From a virus, in IMG/VR virus record IMGVR_UViG_3300030099_001327, positions 1 to 42,188 of that record: a DNA stretch of 42,188 bases. One strand, given 5' to 3'. This document shows, piece by piece, positions 1-6,935 of the stretch. Under the pieces are notes generated by a model. The model had not been told where the DNA came from. It saw only the letters and a list, made by a program, of their open reading frames with translations, and made no database searches. The first letter of the stretch is position 1; the number at the start of each line of letters is the position of its first letter. The translations under genes and the position numbers were made by a program.

Positions 1-98
1 TCCAGAATAAGAAATCCAATCTCCTAGTAGCTTTTGTGGTTTGTAGAAAGCATCACCAGGAAGTCCCACATTTGGTACATCATTGAGTTTATCTGATG
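1..98. repeat. Terminal overlap, left copy
   Basis: Bases 1-98 are identical to 42089-42186. Only the last two bases of the window (ag) differ from the corresponding bases 99-100 (ga). The repeat lies inside the large terminase reading frame and the frame is kept across the joint, so this is a closure overlap of a circular assembly rather than a genomic repeat. Confidence 0.95.
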
Positions 99-1020
99 GA
101 TCATTGGACCAGATCGGTTTCTCTGGTGCTTTATCTCTATCGAGAGACATCACCACTAAATCCGATAGTTTCAATGGATACCTATCAGCATCACTCAAGG
201 AGGTGTCTAGCATATACTGCATATTGAACCCTGAGCGACCATAGGATAACTCACGTTCCAATAAGTCCTCATCATCGAATCGAAGAGGATCAGTAGGTTG
301 TTGTACTAAAGAGGGATCTTTCTCTAACTTTTCTAGGATGAATGGAGCTAATCTATCTTCGTACTTATGGACTAGTTTCTCCGATGGGTACCTTCCAGGC
401 CAGATACGTGCTTGATATCCTCGATTGGGGAGTTGTTCGTACAAAGACATCTCTGTTTGTGGAGTCCCTAAGTAGATGATCATTCCATCAGGCTTGAGGA
501 TAGCATCAAACTCCTTAACGGACTCCGAGAGTTTATCTCTCATCATCTGGGTCATAGAGTTATTCGGAACCTCTACATCATCAGCTACGATGAGGTCTGC
601 TCTCGATCCTGCAAGTTGACCTGTAATACCTACGGATTTCACAGAGGGACTATGGGATGCTTTAGCAGGACCAACATCAAAAGAGATTTTAGATTGCCTC
701 TGGTTATCCTTAGGTATCAAATGCTGAAGGATAGGCATCTCATGGATTAACCTCTGCGTGAATGTACTAAAGTCATCTGCTCTAATCTTAGATGCAGAGA
801 CTACGAGTACCTTTGTCTCAGGATCATGAAGTAACCTCCAAGTAACAAAGGCACTCGTGATGTAGGACTTCCCGACTCCTCTAAATGCTTCTATGACTCC
901 TCTCTTAGGAGCATTCTGTAAGAAGTCAGCAATATCGTATTGCACTGGAGTAGGGTTAGGAAGGTTGAGGTGCCTCCAGCACATGTATAAGAAATTGCGG
1001 AAGTCCTTAAGCTCATTCAT
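1..1020 (-). CDS. terL: Terminase large subunit, N-terminal 340 residues (gene continues at window end)
   Basis: This is the ATPase half of the T7 gp19-like packaging motor, which drives DNA into the prohead through the portal and cuts concatemers. The ATG at 1018-1020 begins MNELKDFRNFLYMCWRHLN. A Walker A motif FRGVGKS sits at residues 46-52 and matches T7 FRGIGKS. A Walker B-like ADLIVADDVEVPNN carries Asp147 and Asp148. The frame is open to base 1 and continues in phase at 42088 into the nuclease half. The complete protein would be 553 residues, against 586 in T7. The gene is the last of the rightward cluster and starts 4 bp inside the DUF5872 gene. The split comes from where the circle was opened and is not a mutation. 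Confidence 0.95.
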   Translation of the reverse strand, partial: MNELKDFRNFLYMCWRHLNLPNPTPVQYDIADFLQNAPKRGVIEAFRGVGKSYITSAFVTWRLLHDPETKVLVVSASKIRADDFSTFTQRLIHEMPILQHLIPKDNQRQSKISFDVGPAKASHSPSVKSVGITGQLAGSRADLIVADDVEVPNNSMTQMMRDKLSESVKEFDAILKPDGMIIYLGTPQTEMSLYEQLPNRGYQARIWPGRYPSEKLVHKYEDRLAPFILEKLEKDPSLVQQPTDPLRFDDEDLLERELSYGRSGFNMQYMLDTSLSDADRYPLKLSDLVVMSLDRDKAPEKPIWSNDPSDKLNDVPNVGLPGDAFYKPQKLLGDWISYSG

Positions 1021-1406
1021 TTCTTTTTTTGTATCTTTAAATAATTAGAGAGTTTCTTTCGTGCACTCTTAGGTTGTGGTACTACGTTACCTGTACCCCC
1101 GCCTTTTCTTTTTGCCCTAGTGGATGCTGCATACTCTGAAGAAGACATATTTTTAATTACCTTTGAAGGAAGATAGCGTTCACCTGTTTCTTTACTAGGC
1201 TTTCCTGATTTGGTCCTCCACTTCTGCTTAGACCATTTACTCAATTTATTAGAACTCTTCTTACCCCCTTTGTATCCACCACCTTTACTCTTGTAGATCT
1301 TGACTGCTAGTTGCATCGCACGAGCAGAGTGACCTCCGAGTTTTGCTTTGGCCTGTGACTTTGCACGTTCCCAGAGTCCAGGGTTTGTCTTAGTGGCAGT
1401 ACTCAC
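1017..1406 (-). CDS. DUF5872-family basic protein
   Basis: A 129-residue, very Lys/Arg/Ser/Gly-rich protein. It has the DUF5872 signature: NPGLWERAKSQAKAKLGGHS, then AMQLAVKIYKSKGGGYKGG, a KWSKQKWRTKSGKPS block and GERYLP. The family is known from marine phages and large viruses and its function is unknown; the charge suggests nucleic-acid binding. The start is GTG at 1404-1406, with a strong GGGGAGGA ribosome site but short spacing, overlapping the end of the preceding 55-codon gene. Its own stop overlaps the terL start. The position between small and large terminase suggests a packaging or virion DNA role, but that is inference. Confidence 0.8.
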   Translation of the reverse strand: MSTATKTNPGLWERAKSQAKAKLGGHSARAMQLAVKIYKSKGGGYKGGKKSSNKLSKWSKQKWRTKSGKPSKETGERYLPSKVIKNMSSSEYAASTRAKRKGGGTGNVVPQPKSARKKLSNYLKIQKKK

Positions 1407-1570
1407 ATTCCTCCCCTAAGTTCCGTGAGTTTCTTCTCTTCGCACACACAAGGATCTTGGTTACACTCAGGGCACATTTCTTCATCTACCATATTTCTAT
1501 CTGTTCTCATTCCCATAGCTTGTTGATAAGATATTCGTTGTTCTCGTTGCTTCTGTGATTCCTTTAGCAT
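1403..1570 (-). CDS. Small Cys-rich (possible zinc-binding) protein
   Basis: A 55-codon reading frame starting MLKESQKQREQRIS and ending LTELRGGM. A knuckle-like cluster CPECNQDPCVC (Cys33, 36, 41, 43) could bind one metal ion. The ATG at 1568-1570 overlaps the stop of the DUF6321 gene, and the 3' end carries the GGGGAGGA ribosome site and overlaps the GTG of the next gene. This coupling on both sides supports it as real despite the small size. I do not recognise a family. Confidence 0.65.
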   Translation of the reverse strand: MLKESQKQREQRISYQQAMGMRTDRNMVDEEMCPECNQDPCVCEEKKLTELRGGM

Positions 1571-1836
1571 TTACAGTTCCACTTACGTAGTGCTTTGTTT
1601 ATTCTTGAATCTGGATCTCTCGCAGTCTTCGCAGAGGTCAACCTACGTTTCATTCCGCACATACGACTACAGAAAGATTTCCTTCGTGCCTTTCGTCTAC
1701 CTTTGGGATTCTTTTCGGTGACTGCCATCTTGATATTAGAACCAGTGGCACGATTGTATTTGTTTACCCCTGCTTGCGTTAAGCCACCTTTACGGCTTCT
1801 ATGCTTACCTATCTTGAGGGATACGTTCTTACTCAC
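1564..1836 (-). CDS. DUF6321-family protein
   Basis: A 90-residue basic protein with the DUF6321 pattern: GGLTQAGVNKYNRATGSNIK, then RRKSFCSRMCGMKRR, a DPDSRINKALRKWNCKC end and several Cys residues. The family occurs in marine phages and giant viruses with no assigned function; I treat it as a probable nucleic-acid-associated structural or packaging protein. The ATG overlaps the stop of the upstream gene (1833-1836), so translation is probably coupled. Confidence 0.8.
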   Translation of the reverse strand: MSKNVSLKIGKHRSRKGGLTQAGVNKYNRATGSNIKMAVTEKNPKGRRKARRKSFCSRMCGMKRRLTSAKTARDPDSRINKALRKWNCKC

Positions 1837-2186
1837 TTAGACCTCTTCATTGAGTTGATGTACTGTGCTTTCTTTCTCGGAGACATCTTATGGAATCCTT
1901 TAGGTAACTCAGACATTCCTGTTTGAGTAGGAAGTGCTAGTTCAGTTGCTATCGCTGCTGCACCTCCTGCTCCCTTTGCGGAGATCTTGAGTGCCTTGAG
2001 TAACTTCTGCTTAAAAGTGTTAGACTTCTTCTTTTTCTTCTTTTTCTTTTTCTTGTCGTAGTATTCTCTCTCTAGCCTAATAGTCTTACCTGCCATATCT
2101 TTTCTGAGCTTTTTTGCTCCTCGATAACCTACAGCAAAGTCTCCTCCTGCTTTTGAGAGTCCTACTGAGCTACTATAGTTAGGCAT
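1833..2186 (-). CDS. Hypothetical basic protein with polylysine run
   Basis: A 117-residue protein I do not recognise. Residues about 45-54 are ten consecutive lysines coded by mixed AAA/AAG codons. They are followed by a small Ala/Gly-rich segment (GAGGAAAIATELALP) and a basic tail. It sits one base from the preceding gene and overlaps the next start by 4 bp. The charge and position in the block between small terminase and terL suggest DNA contact. Confidence 0.7.
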   Translation of the reverse strand: MPNYSSSVGLSKAGGDFAVGYRGAKKLRKDMAGKTIRLEREYYDKKKKKKKKKKSNTFKQKLLKALKISAKGAGGAAAIATELALPTQTGMSELPKGFHKMSPRKKAQYINSMKRSK

Positions 2187-2187
2187 A

Positions 2188-2493
2188 TCAGTTTCCTGCT
2201 CCCATTCGCATTGCTTGTTCCATTAAGTCATCCTCGTGAGAGATAACTTGAATCTTAAACTTCTTCTTAGGTTCTTCTTGTATAAGACCTTTCTTCATTC
2301 TCTTTGAGAGTTCTGTAGCTCCTTGTCTAGTATCAGATCCTGCTACAGTCTTACCATTGACCTTGACTAAAAACTTCTTAGGTTTTTTGTCCATTTCTCT
2401 CAATGCTGCACTTGCTCCCTTAGTAAGATAGTCTGATACAGCGTCCATTACCTTCTTACCGCCCTTGTAAGCGATCTTTAACTTTGCACTCAT
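2188..2493 (-). CDS. Hypothetical basic protein
   Basis: A 101-residue Lys-rich protein (starts MSAKLKIAYKGGKKVMDAVS; ends MEQAMRMGAGN). The middle part KKFLVKVNGKTVAGSDTRQ reads like a small beta-rich domain. No family recognised. It is preceded by a 65-bp gap with a 10-bp inverted repeat, so it may begin its own transcript, and is followed closely by the polylysine gene. Confidence 0.7.
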   Translation of the reverse strand: MSAKLKIAYKGGKKVMDAVSDYLTKGASAALREMDKKPKKFLVKVNGKTVAGSDTRQGATELSKRMKKGLIQEEPKKKFKIQVISHEDDLMEQAMRMGAGN

Positions 2494-2532
2494 GGGTTTG
2501 TATAGGTTGTATTATAATCTTTTAAATACGTG

Positions 2533-2568
2533 GATTGTATGAATTAGTGTATATATTATCATACAATC
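2533..2568 (-). terminator. 10-bp perfect inverted repeat after small terminase
   Basis: gattgtatga at 2533-2542 and tcatacaatc at 2559-2568 are exact reverse complements separated by 16 AT-rich bases. On the transcribed strand the hairpin starts in the last codons of the small terminase gene. The downstream sequence CACGTATTTAAAAG has no clean U-run, so it may be an RNA stability or processing hairpin rather than an intrinsic terminator. Confidence 0.45.
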
Positions 2569-2777
2569 TTAGATTCCTTTAAGTCCTCCTCAGTAGGAAA
2601 CGGCATTGATTCCAAGAGTTGACTCAAGGCATTGTTATTGGTTGGTACTGCCGTGATCTCATTATCCTTGAGAAACTTTGCTGCTACTGCGAGGTCTGGT
2701 GCCTTAGCTTCACCACTCTTAATTCTCTGTAGTAGCTCTTGAGCTAAGGCTTCGTGTAAGTCATTTAGGTTACTCAT
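2559..2777 (-). CDS. terS: Terminase small subunit (DNA maturase A)
   Basis: A 72-residue protein with the small-terminase pattern of T7-like marine podoviruses: LAQELLQRIKSGEAKAPDLA, then AAKFLKDNEITAVP and an acidic LESMPFPTEEDLKE end. It corresponds in role to T7 gp18 (89 residues), which recognises concatemeric DNA for the large subunit. Its start overlaps the end of the endolysin gene by 8 bp. Unusually it is separated from terL by five small basic genes. The assignment rests on pattern and context. Confidence 0.8.
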   Translation of the reverse strand: MSNLNDLHEALAQELLQRIKSGEAKAPDLAVAAKFLKDNEITAVPTNNNALSQLLESMPFPTEEDLKESKIV

Positions 2778-3234
2778 GTATACCTTCGGTGTATTGAGTC
2801 TTTCCGTCTACCCTACTTGCAGTAAGTACTCGACCACGATTTTCTCCTGAATTGTTGTAACTGCAATGTATCCATCCACTCGTGGGATCTCCACTTTCAT
2901 AATATTCCAGAATGAGTTGATCAAACTTAAGATTACTTTCAATCCACTTACTTAGTTGTAGGTTATCTATTGAAGGACATTCTAGGTCTGCTGCTTGTCC
3001 TAAGACATGTTGTGACGAATCGCTACTTCCAATCTTTCTATTTAACTCTAAGACTCTTAGGCCAGAGTTAATATTGACTCTTCCGTGTACCTCACGGATC
3101 GGCTGGAGTATTGCCGTTGTTAAAGCCGTAAGGCACACGAGTTGATCTTTTGTAGGAGAGTTATCAATGCCGTGACGAATAGCAGTTTGTGATCTAGTAA
3201 GTTCCTTCAATGAGAAGTTCTTACTTAGTTTCAT
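2770..3234 (-). CDS. Endolysin, M15-type peptidase
   Basis: A 154-residue zinc peptidase of the peptidase M15 (D-Ala-D-Ala/L-Ala-D-Glu type) fold, cutting peptidoglycan cross-bridges at lysis. The zinc-site motif SSQHVLGQAADLE gives His76 and Asp83, and the third ligand is His123 in GWIHCSY. The N-terminal NFSLKELTRSQTAIRHGIDN is typical of the family. There is no signal peptide, so it depends on a holin. The ATG overlaps the stop of the upstream 56-residue gene. T7 instead uses an amidase in its replication region, so the lysis function has been relocated here. Confidence 0.9.
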   Translation of the reverse strand: MKLSKNFSLKELTRSQTAIRHGIDNSPTKDQLVCLTALTTAILQPIREVHGRVNINSGLRVLELNRKIGSSDSSQHVLGQAADLECPSIDNLQLSKWIESNLKFDQLILEYYESGDPTSGWIHCSYNNSGENRGRVLTASRVDGKTQYTEGIHE

Positions 3235-3401
3235 TTTCCAACTTCTTTCATAGCAATTCTATGAGATTCAGAAAATGTTTTTCCTTGTCTCATTAGTTTC
3301 TTCATTAACTTCATGTGCTCAGAAGTATGATGTTTAGAATGTCTAGCTAAAGTTTTCTTTTGTCGATCTGTTAAAGTTTTTATTTTTAATTTTTCTGACA
3401 T
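3231..3401 (-). CDS. Small His/Lys-rich conserved protein
   Basis: A 56-residue protein: begins MSEKLKIKTLTDRQKKTLAR, continues HSKHHTSEHMKLMKKLM and ends HRIAMKEVGK. I recall very similar short proteins in many marine phages, without known function. The ATGA overlap with the endolysin start indicates coupled translation. It is helical and strongly basic, with five His residues. Confidence 0.75.
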   Translation of the reverse strand: MSEKLKIKTLTDRQKKTLARHSKHHTSEHMKLMKKLMRQGKTFSESHRIAMKEVGK

Positions 3402-3406
3402 TTAAA

Positions 3407-3595
3407 CTATCCTAAAAATTCTTTTACTGATTTAAATGTGTTCTCTGGCATTTCGTCCACAACTGCATCAATTAGCTTAAGCTGATCCTCACTGAGGTTG
3501 TCTTCCATAACTTTAGCTACGTGTTCTTTTGCTAATGATTGTGCTTGGTCTACGACTAACGATTGAATTACATTAAGGAGTAACGAGGCTACCAT
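3407..3595 (-). CDS. Hypothetical protein in lysis cassette
   Basis: A 62-residue protein starting MVASLLLNVIQSLVVDQAQS and ending FKSVKEFLG. The frame is open further upstream, but this ATG has a purine-rich AAGAAGAAG site and overlaps the holin gene end by only 23 bp, so I prefer it. The N-terminal 15 residues are hydrophobic and amphipathic and the rest is acidic helical. It lies between a holin candidate and the endolysin and may be a lysis accessory protein. Confidence 0.6.
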   Translation of the reverse strand: MVASLLLNVIQSLVVDQAQSLAKEHVAKVMEDNLSEDQLKLIDAVVDEMPENTFKSVKEFLG

Positions 3596-3914
3596 CTTTT
3601 GCTTCTTCTTCTTTAGGTTTATCAGGTTCAGGGTTATGTGCTGGTTCGTCATGTGATACTTCAAACCAGTGTTTACCTAACATTCCGATGATTGGTAAGA
3701 ATGCACCGAATGCTAAGTTAATTAGGTCTTTACTTGATTGAGCTAGTTCATCTGGTTTGTTCACCATAGTAAACACAAGCCAACCAAAGAGACCAAAGGC
3801 AAGAAGACTAATAAGAAACCTTGCCCAAAATCTAAGTTTCATAAGTTGTATATGTGGGTCATCTTTTGGTTTCCCACCATTCTTTATAGTTGTTTTTTCT
3901 GTGACTGTTTCCAT
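3573..3914 (-). CDS. Holin candidate, two membrane segments
   Basis: A 113-residue membrane protein. Hydrophobic segments at about residues 30-50 (RFLISLLAFGLFGWLVFTMV) and 66-80 (LAFGAFLPIIGML) are joined by a short loop, with a charged Pro/Glu/Lys-rich tail, as in class II holins. It directly abuts the gene before it (TAG/ATG) and lies three genes before the M15 endolysin. No family signature proves the role, so holin is inferred from topology and context. Confidence 0.65.
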   Translation of the reverse strand: METVTEKTTIKNGGKPKDDPHIQLMKLRFWARFLISLLAFGLFGWLVFTMVNKPDELAQSSKDLINLAFGAFLPIIGMLGKHWFEVSHDEPAHNPEPDKPKEEEAKDGSLVTP

Positions 3915-4163
3915 CTACTTAGTTTTTTTAAATATTTTTCTATCTCTGTTTTTTAATCTTGCATATAGATGTCCTTCATAACCCTGTCTCTGTTCTTTTA
4001 AATTATCTGACATTTCTTTATCAGCCATATCATTTAAAAGTTTTCTTTCTTTTTTACGATTTCTTTTTTTAGAAAATAATTTATCTATTCGTTTTTTTAT
4101 TTTAAGATCAGACTTTCTCCAAAGCAAAGGTGCTCTTCTTCGTGTAGATTTGTGTCTGATCAT
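3915..4163 (-). CDS. Hypothetical basic protein
   Basis: An 82-residue, Lys/Arg-rich protein (MIRHKSTRRRAPLLWRKSDL; ends RKIFKKTK), predicted helical and charged throughout. ATG overlaps the TGA of the upstream BhlA-like gene. Lies between two holin candidates. Family unknown; AT-rich codon choice compared with the replication genes. Confidence 0.65.
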   Translation of the reverse strand: MIRHKSTRRRAPLLWRKSDLKIKKRIDKLFSKKRNRKKERKLLNDMADKEMSDNLKEQRQGYEGHLYARLKNRDRKIFKKTK

Positions 4164-4486
4164 TTTTTTGTAATCTCTTTAATTGCTTGTGTATTGGCTT
4201 CCAATGCCAGCTTAATCTGAAGAATAGCATCTGAGGATCTCTCGATCATATCCAAGAGTCTACTATCGTGCTCTTCGTCTTTTTTCCAGAACTCTTCTCG
4301 TTCTTTTTTTGCTAGTTCACTTTGGTATCTAATGAACCAGAATGCAGCTATGATGACACAGGCAGGTATGCCTAAGTCCATAACCATCTGATATAATGTG
4401 CTTACTTCTGGCATAACTTCTGTTGCTTGTGTTGTGGGATAGTTATAATACTGCTGATCCGCTGGATTCATGTGGTGTCCACTCAT
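4160..4486 (-). CDS. Single-span membrane protein, BhlA/UviB-type holin-like
   Basis: A 108-residue protein from MSGHHMNPADQQYYN. One membrane segment (LGIPACVIIAAFWFIRY, about residues 35-51) is followed by a charged helix (ELAKKEREEFWKKDEEHD) and a coiled tail ending TQAIKEITKK. This layout resembles BhlA/UviB holin-like proteins; by the positive-inside rule the tail would be cytoplasmic. A longer frame starts at 4531, but the 4486 ATG overlaps the upstream TGA (ATGA) and fits coupling. A tail-linked or spanin-like role is the alternative. Confidence 0.6.
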   Translation of the reverse strand: MSGHHMNPADQQYYNYPTTQATEVMPEVSTLYQMVMDLGIPACVIIAAFWFIRYQSELAKKEREEFWKKDEEHDSRLLDMIERSSDAILQIKLALEANTQAIKEITKK

Positions 4487-4779
4487 GGCTTTGGATACTT
4501 GTCTTTTACTGCTTTTATCCGCTTTTTCCACCCATCCATGTCCCAGTAAATCTGATCAAGCTGTTCTGGGATTGGGTCATAGGCAACGGCTCGATCACGT
4601 TGGTATTGGTTTGCTTCGTATTCTGCTTGTAGTTCTTTTAATTTTGCTTGAATTGCTTGATCGGTTGGTTGTTCTTTTTCTGAGTACCATTTTGCAATTT
4701 TATCATCTTTGATCTTAAACCCTCCATCAACCCCTAAAGCTATAATAGCATCTGAAATAGTTGGATTAAACTCACTCAT
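4483..4779 (-). CDS. XkdW-like tail-fibre accessory protein
   Basis: A 98-residue protein with the pattern AVAYDPIPEQLDQIYWDMDG followed by WKKRIKAVKDKYPKP, seen in small proteins encoded after phage fibre genes (XkdW-like) and thought to aid fibre assembly. The N-terminus (FNPTISDAIIALGVDGGFKI) is also typical. It overlaps the fibre paralogue upstream by 4 bp and closes the fibre array. The chaperone role is inferred from family and position. Confidence 0.65.
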   Translation of the reverse strand: MSEFNPTISDAIIALGVDGGFKIKDDKIAKWYSEKEQPTDQAIQAKLKELQAEYEANQYQRDRAVAYDPIPEQLDQIYWDMDGWKKRIKAVKDKYPKP

Positions 4780-5327
4780 TTTTGAACTTCCATTAGTGTT
4801 AAACTAAAAACTCCATCTTGTTGGTCATCAGGGGGTATTTGCATTGTGGAGCTAGTTGATCTTCTTCTAAAGAAAAATCCATAATACAAAGTATTGCCTA
4901 CACTAAAACCGCTTAAAGTATCTTTAAAATTATAACTTGCTGACGATCTTAATTGACCACCAGTATTGTAACCCTGCAAAGGGCCAACTCCGTCAGTTAC
5001 TGTTGGGTTATATACTAACGTATGAGAAGTCGTTACTGTTGCGGAATTATTTCTATAAACCTTTAAACCAAATCCTTCTTGCACGCCACTAACAGCCCAC
5101 CCATGATGGAAAATACCAATTACATCTGATGAAGCTGATTTTAATTGTATAGACTGCTCATAATAATTTGTAAAAGTCTGATCAAGCGTGTTCGTTTCTC
5201 TTGTAGTATCATGAACAACTTGCAAAACATGACCAACAGGAAAAGTCGCACCGCTCCCTATAGTCCCACTAAAAGTACCATCAGATCCAATGACTTCGTT
5301 GTTATTTATTTTAAATATTCCTGTCAT
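4776..5327 (-). CDS. Fibre/tip protein paralogue 1
   Basis: A 183-residue beta-rich, Ser/Thr/Gly-rich protein. The N-terminus MTGIFKINNNEVIGSDG, followed later by ATFPVGHVLQVVHDTT, resembles the next two upstream genes: a short KxNN/KVGG/QVGG motif, then an F/V-P-x-G-H/S-V/M segment. It ends GVFSLTLMEVQK. Such proteins decorate fibres or tail tips of marine podoviruses and are probably involved in host recognition. No enzymatic motif. Confidence 0.6.
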   Translation of the reverse strand: MTGIFKINNNEVIGSDGTFSGTIGSGATFPVGHVLQVVHDTTRETNTLDQTFTNYYEQSIQLKSASSDVIGIFHHGWAVSGVQEGFGLKVYRNNSATVTTSHTLVYNPTVTDGVGPLQGYNTGGQLRSSASYNFKDTLSGFSVGNTLYYGFFFRRRSTSSTMQIPPDDQQDGVFSLTLMEVQK

Positions 5328-5344
5328 TATTCACTCAGTTTAAG

Positions 5345-5896
5345 TTATGCTTTAATTTCTTGGACAATAATATGTCGTTTGTAATCTCTTATTTCGGAAG
5401 GGTCATCACCAAAAGCCCCTCTTAATGCGTAATCTATATTTGTAGTACCAGAACCACTAACTGTAATCACATCTAACAGAGTTGAACTTAGGCTATCGTT
5501 TCCAGTTGTAGAAGTTACTGTTTCAAAGAATCCTAATGTGTCGTTATGTAAAACCCAAGGAGAACTGGTTGACGGAGTGCTCGCACCGCTAGAAGAAGAA
5601 TCTAGATAATATGAAGCTATACTCATATAAAAATTAGTCCCTTCTCTTAATTTCGTGTTTATTCCTACCCAGAATATTAATTTATTTCCCTTTGTGTAAT
5701 TTGGGATTTGAATGGATGTATCTGTGCTACTTATAGGGAGAAATTGACTAACTTCATTAATAACTTGTTCACTAGAATTAAATGTATAAGTATTAATAAC
5801 TGAACCTGAAGGAACCCCAGATCCCCACTGTAACGCTCCACTTCCACCATTATCGTTGATTAGTTCGCTACCGCCTACTTTTAATGATCCTGACAT
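5345..5896 (-). CDS. Fibre/tip protein paralogue 2
   Basis: A 183-residue protein, exactly as long as its downstream neighbour, with a related N-terminus (MSGSLKVGGSELINDNGG, then SGVPSGSVINTYTFN) and the ending HIIVQEIKA found on many phage fibre-tip proteins. The central part is diverged, as expected for receptor-binding surfaces. Its ATG overlaps the stop of the gene upstream by one base. Probable tandem duplication product. Confidence 0.6.
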   Translation of the reverse strand: MSGSLKVGGSELINDNGGSGALQWGSGVPSGSVINTYTFNSSEQVINEVSQFLPISSTDTSIQIPNYTKGNKLIFWVGINTKLREGTNFYMSIASYYLDSSSSGASTPSTSSPWVLHNDTLGFFETVTSTTGNDSLSSTLLDVITVSGSGTTNIDYALRGAFGDDPSEIRDYKRHIIVQEIKA

Positions 5897-6477
5897 TAAA
5901 TTATTCCTATTGCGTGTATTTGCATTTTTATGTTTGAGTCATGGCCGAAAAAGAAATTTTCAGAAGTTCCGCTACTACCCTCACCATTTTTGTATTGTAA
6001 AGTATAGTTAATTTGAACACTACCCAACGAACTAATATCATCAATAGCAGAACCTACCAAATTATGATAATTTTCACTTGGTGAATCAACGGCAGTACCA
6101 ACAGTATGTCGAAGAAGAACTGTTTCGCTTGAAACATTTCCTGTTCCTGTCCACCTGACTAACCTATAGTCTGCAAAATTATGAGTAGCTTCATTCATTC
6201 TACAACTAGCACTAAAGTCTACTTTTATTTTGGAAAATGGGGCGTGTTCAGAAGACGTAATTGTTAAATAAAAACTTTTAGTTGCTAAATCAGTAGTTGT
6301 TGTTGGGAAAAAAGTAGTGTTAGGATCTCCTACACTACCTACTCCTGTGCGATCTTGTGATTTGATAAAAATCATGTGACCAGAAGGAAAAGCAGTATTA
6401 GTGCTATTTAAATCCACTTTACCAGTAGATACATTCTTAGTCGCTAATGTAGTTCCACCAACTTGTAATGTTCCCAT
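5896..6477 (-). CDS. Fibre/tip protein paralogue 3
   Basis: A 193-residue beta-rich protein with MGTLQVGGTTLATKN and TAFPSGHMIFIKSQD near the N-terminus, matching paralogues 1 and 2. It has a long unique middle section and ends MQIHAIGII. It is followed directly by paralogue 2 and preceded by a 70-residue beta-solenoid-like protein. Function as a virion tip or receptor-binding component is inferred. Confidence 0.6.
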   Translation of the reverse strand: MGTLQVGGTTLATKNVSTGKVDLNSTNTAFPSGHMIFIKSQDRTGVGSVGDPNTTFFPTTTTDLATKSFYLTITSSEHAPFSKIKVDFSASCRMNEATHNFADYRLVRWTGTGNVSSETVLLRHTVGTAVDSPSENYHNLVGSAIDDISSLGSVQINYTLQYKNGEGSSGTSENFFFGHDSNIKMQIHAIGII

Positions 6478-6479
6478 GC

Positions 6480-6692
6480 TTATCTCACATCAAATGAACC
6501 GCCAGTATTGACGTTCAAGGTTCCTGTAATATTAACTTCGTTCAAAACAGTCAGCGATCCGTTGCACGTTACTGTTCCTGAGAAAGTCACTGGTCCTACA
6601 ACCATACTTCGGTCATTTGCGTTTACTGTTACGGAACCTGAGTACGAGTTTGAATTATGCACCATACCGTCTTTAAGTCTTAATTCTGCCAT
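6480..6692 (-). CDS. Small beta-solenoid-like fibre protein
   Basis: A 70-residue protein made almost entirely of short beta repeats: DRSMVVGPVTFSGTVTCNGS, then LTVLNEVNITGTLNVNTGG. The alternating hydrophobic/Gly/Asn pattern suggests a small beta-helix resembling bactofilin-type rungs. It starts MAELRLKDGMVH and lies between a chaperone-like gene and the fibre paralogues. Probably a fibre shaft or cap; family not recognised with certainty. Confidence 0.55.
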   Translation of the reverse strand: MAELRLKDGMVHNSNSYSGSVTVNANDRSMVVGPVTFSGTVTCNGSLTVLNEVNITGTLNVNTGGSFDVR

Positions 6693-6695
6693 TGG

Positions 6696-6932
6696 TTATT
6701 CTGGTTTAGAGGGCCAAGTTATGTTGTCAGGATCGCTAAAATCCATATCTCTTAATGATTGTCTGTATGCTTTCCATTCTGTTTTTTTGGTAGTAGGAAA
6801 ATCTTCAATCATGAAGCAATCTGTTTCTGCTAATCTTGCATTACGTTCCGCTCTTAATTCCATAGAGGGATAATCTTTTGGATCATCAAATACTACTTTT
6901 TGCCCGTTTCCTGTTGTAATTGAAACTGTCAT
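6696..6932 (-). CDS. Tail-assembly chaperone-like protein (APC family) 2
   Basis: A 78-residue protein carrying the signature of phage tail assembly chaperone APC-type proteins: ELRAERNARLAETDCFMIED, then WKAYRQSLRDMD and NITWPSKPE. It is a clear paralogue of the 86-residue gene at 7673-7933 and follows the fibre gene at 6936-7667, giving a fibre-chaperone pair. Such proteins are thought to assist folding or attachment of the fibre made just before them. Confidence 0.75.
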   Translation of the reverse strand: MTVSITTGNGQKVVFDDPKDYPSMELRAERNARLAETDCFMIEDFPTTKKTEWKAYRQSLRDMDFSDPDNITWPSKPE

Positions 6933-6935
6933 TAT

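Noticed and set aside
1-1020. Possible frameshifted or truncated terminase
   Set aside because: The break is only the point where the circle was opened; the two parts join in phase at the 98-bp overlap.
2501-2514. TAATACAACCTATA on the minus strand, reminiscent of the T7 promoter TAATACGACTCACTATA
   Set aside because: Three bases shorter than the T7 consensus, lacks the GGG start, and I found no second copy; marine T7-like polymerases need not use this sequence.
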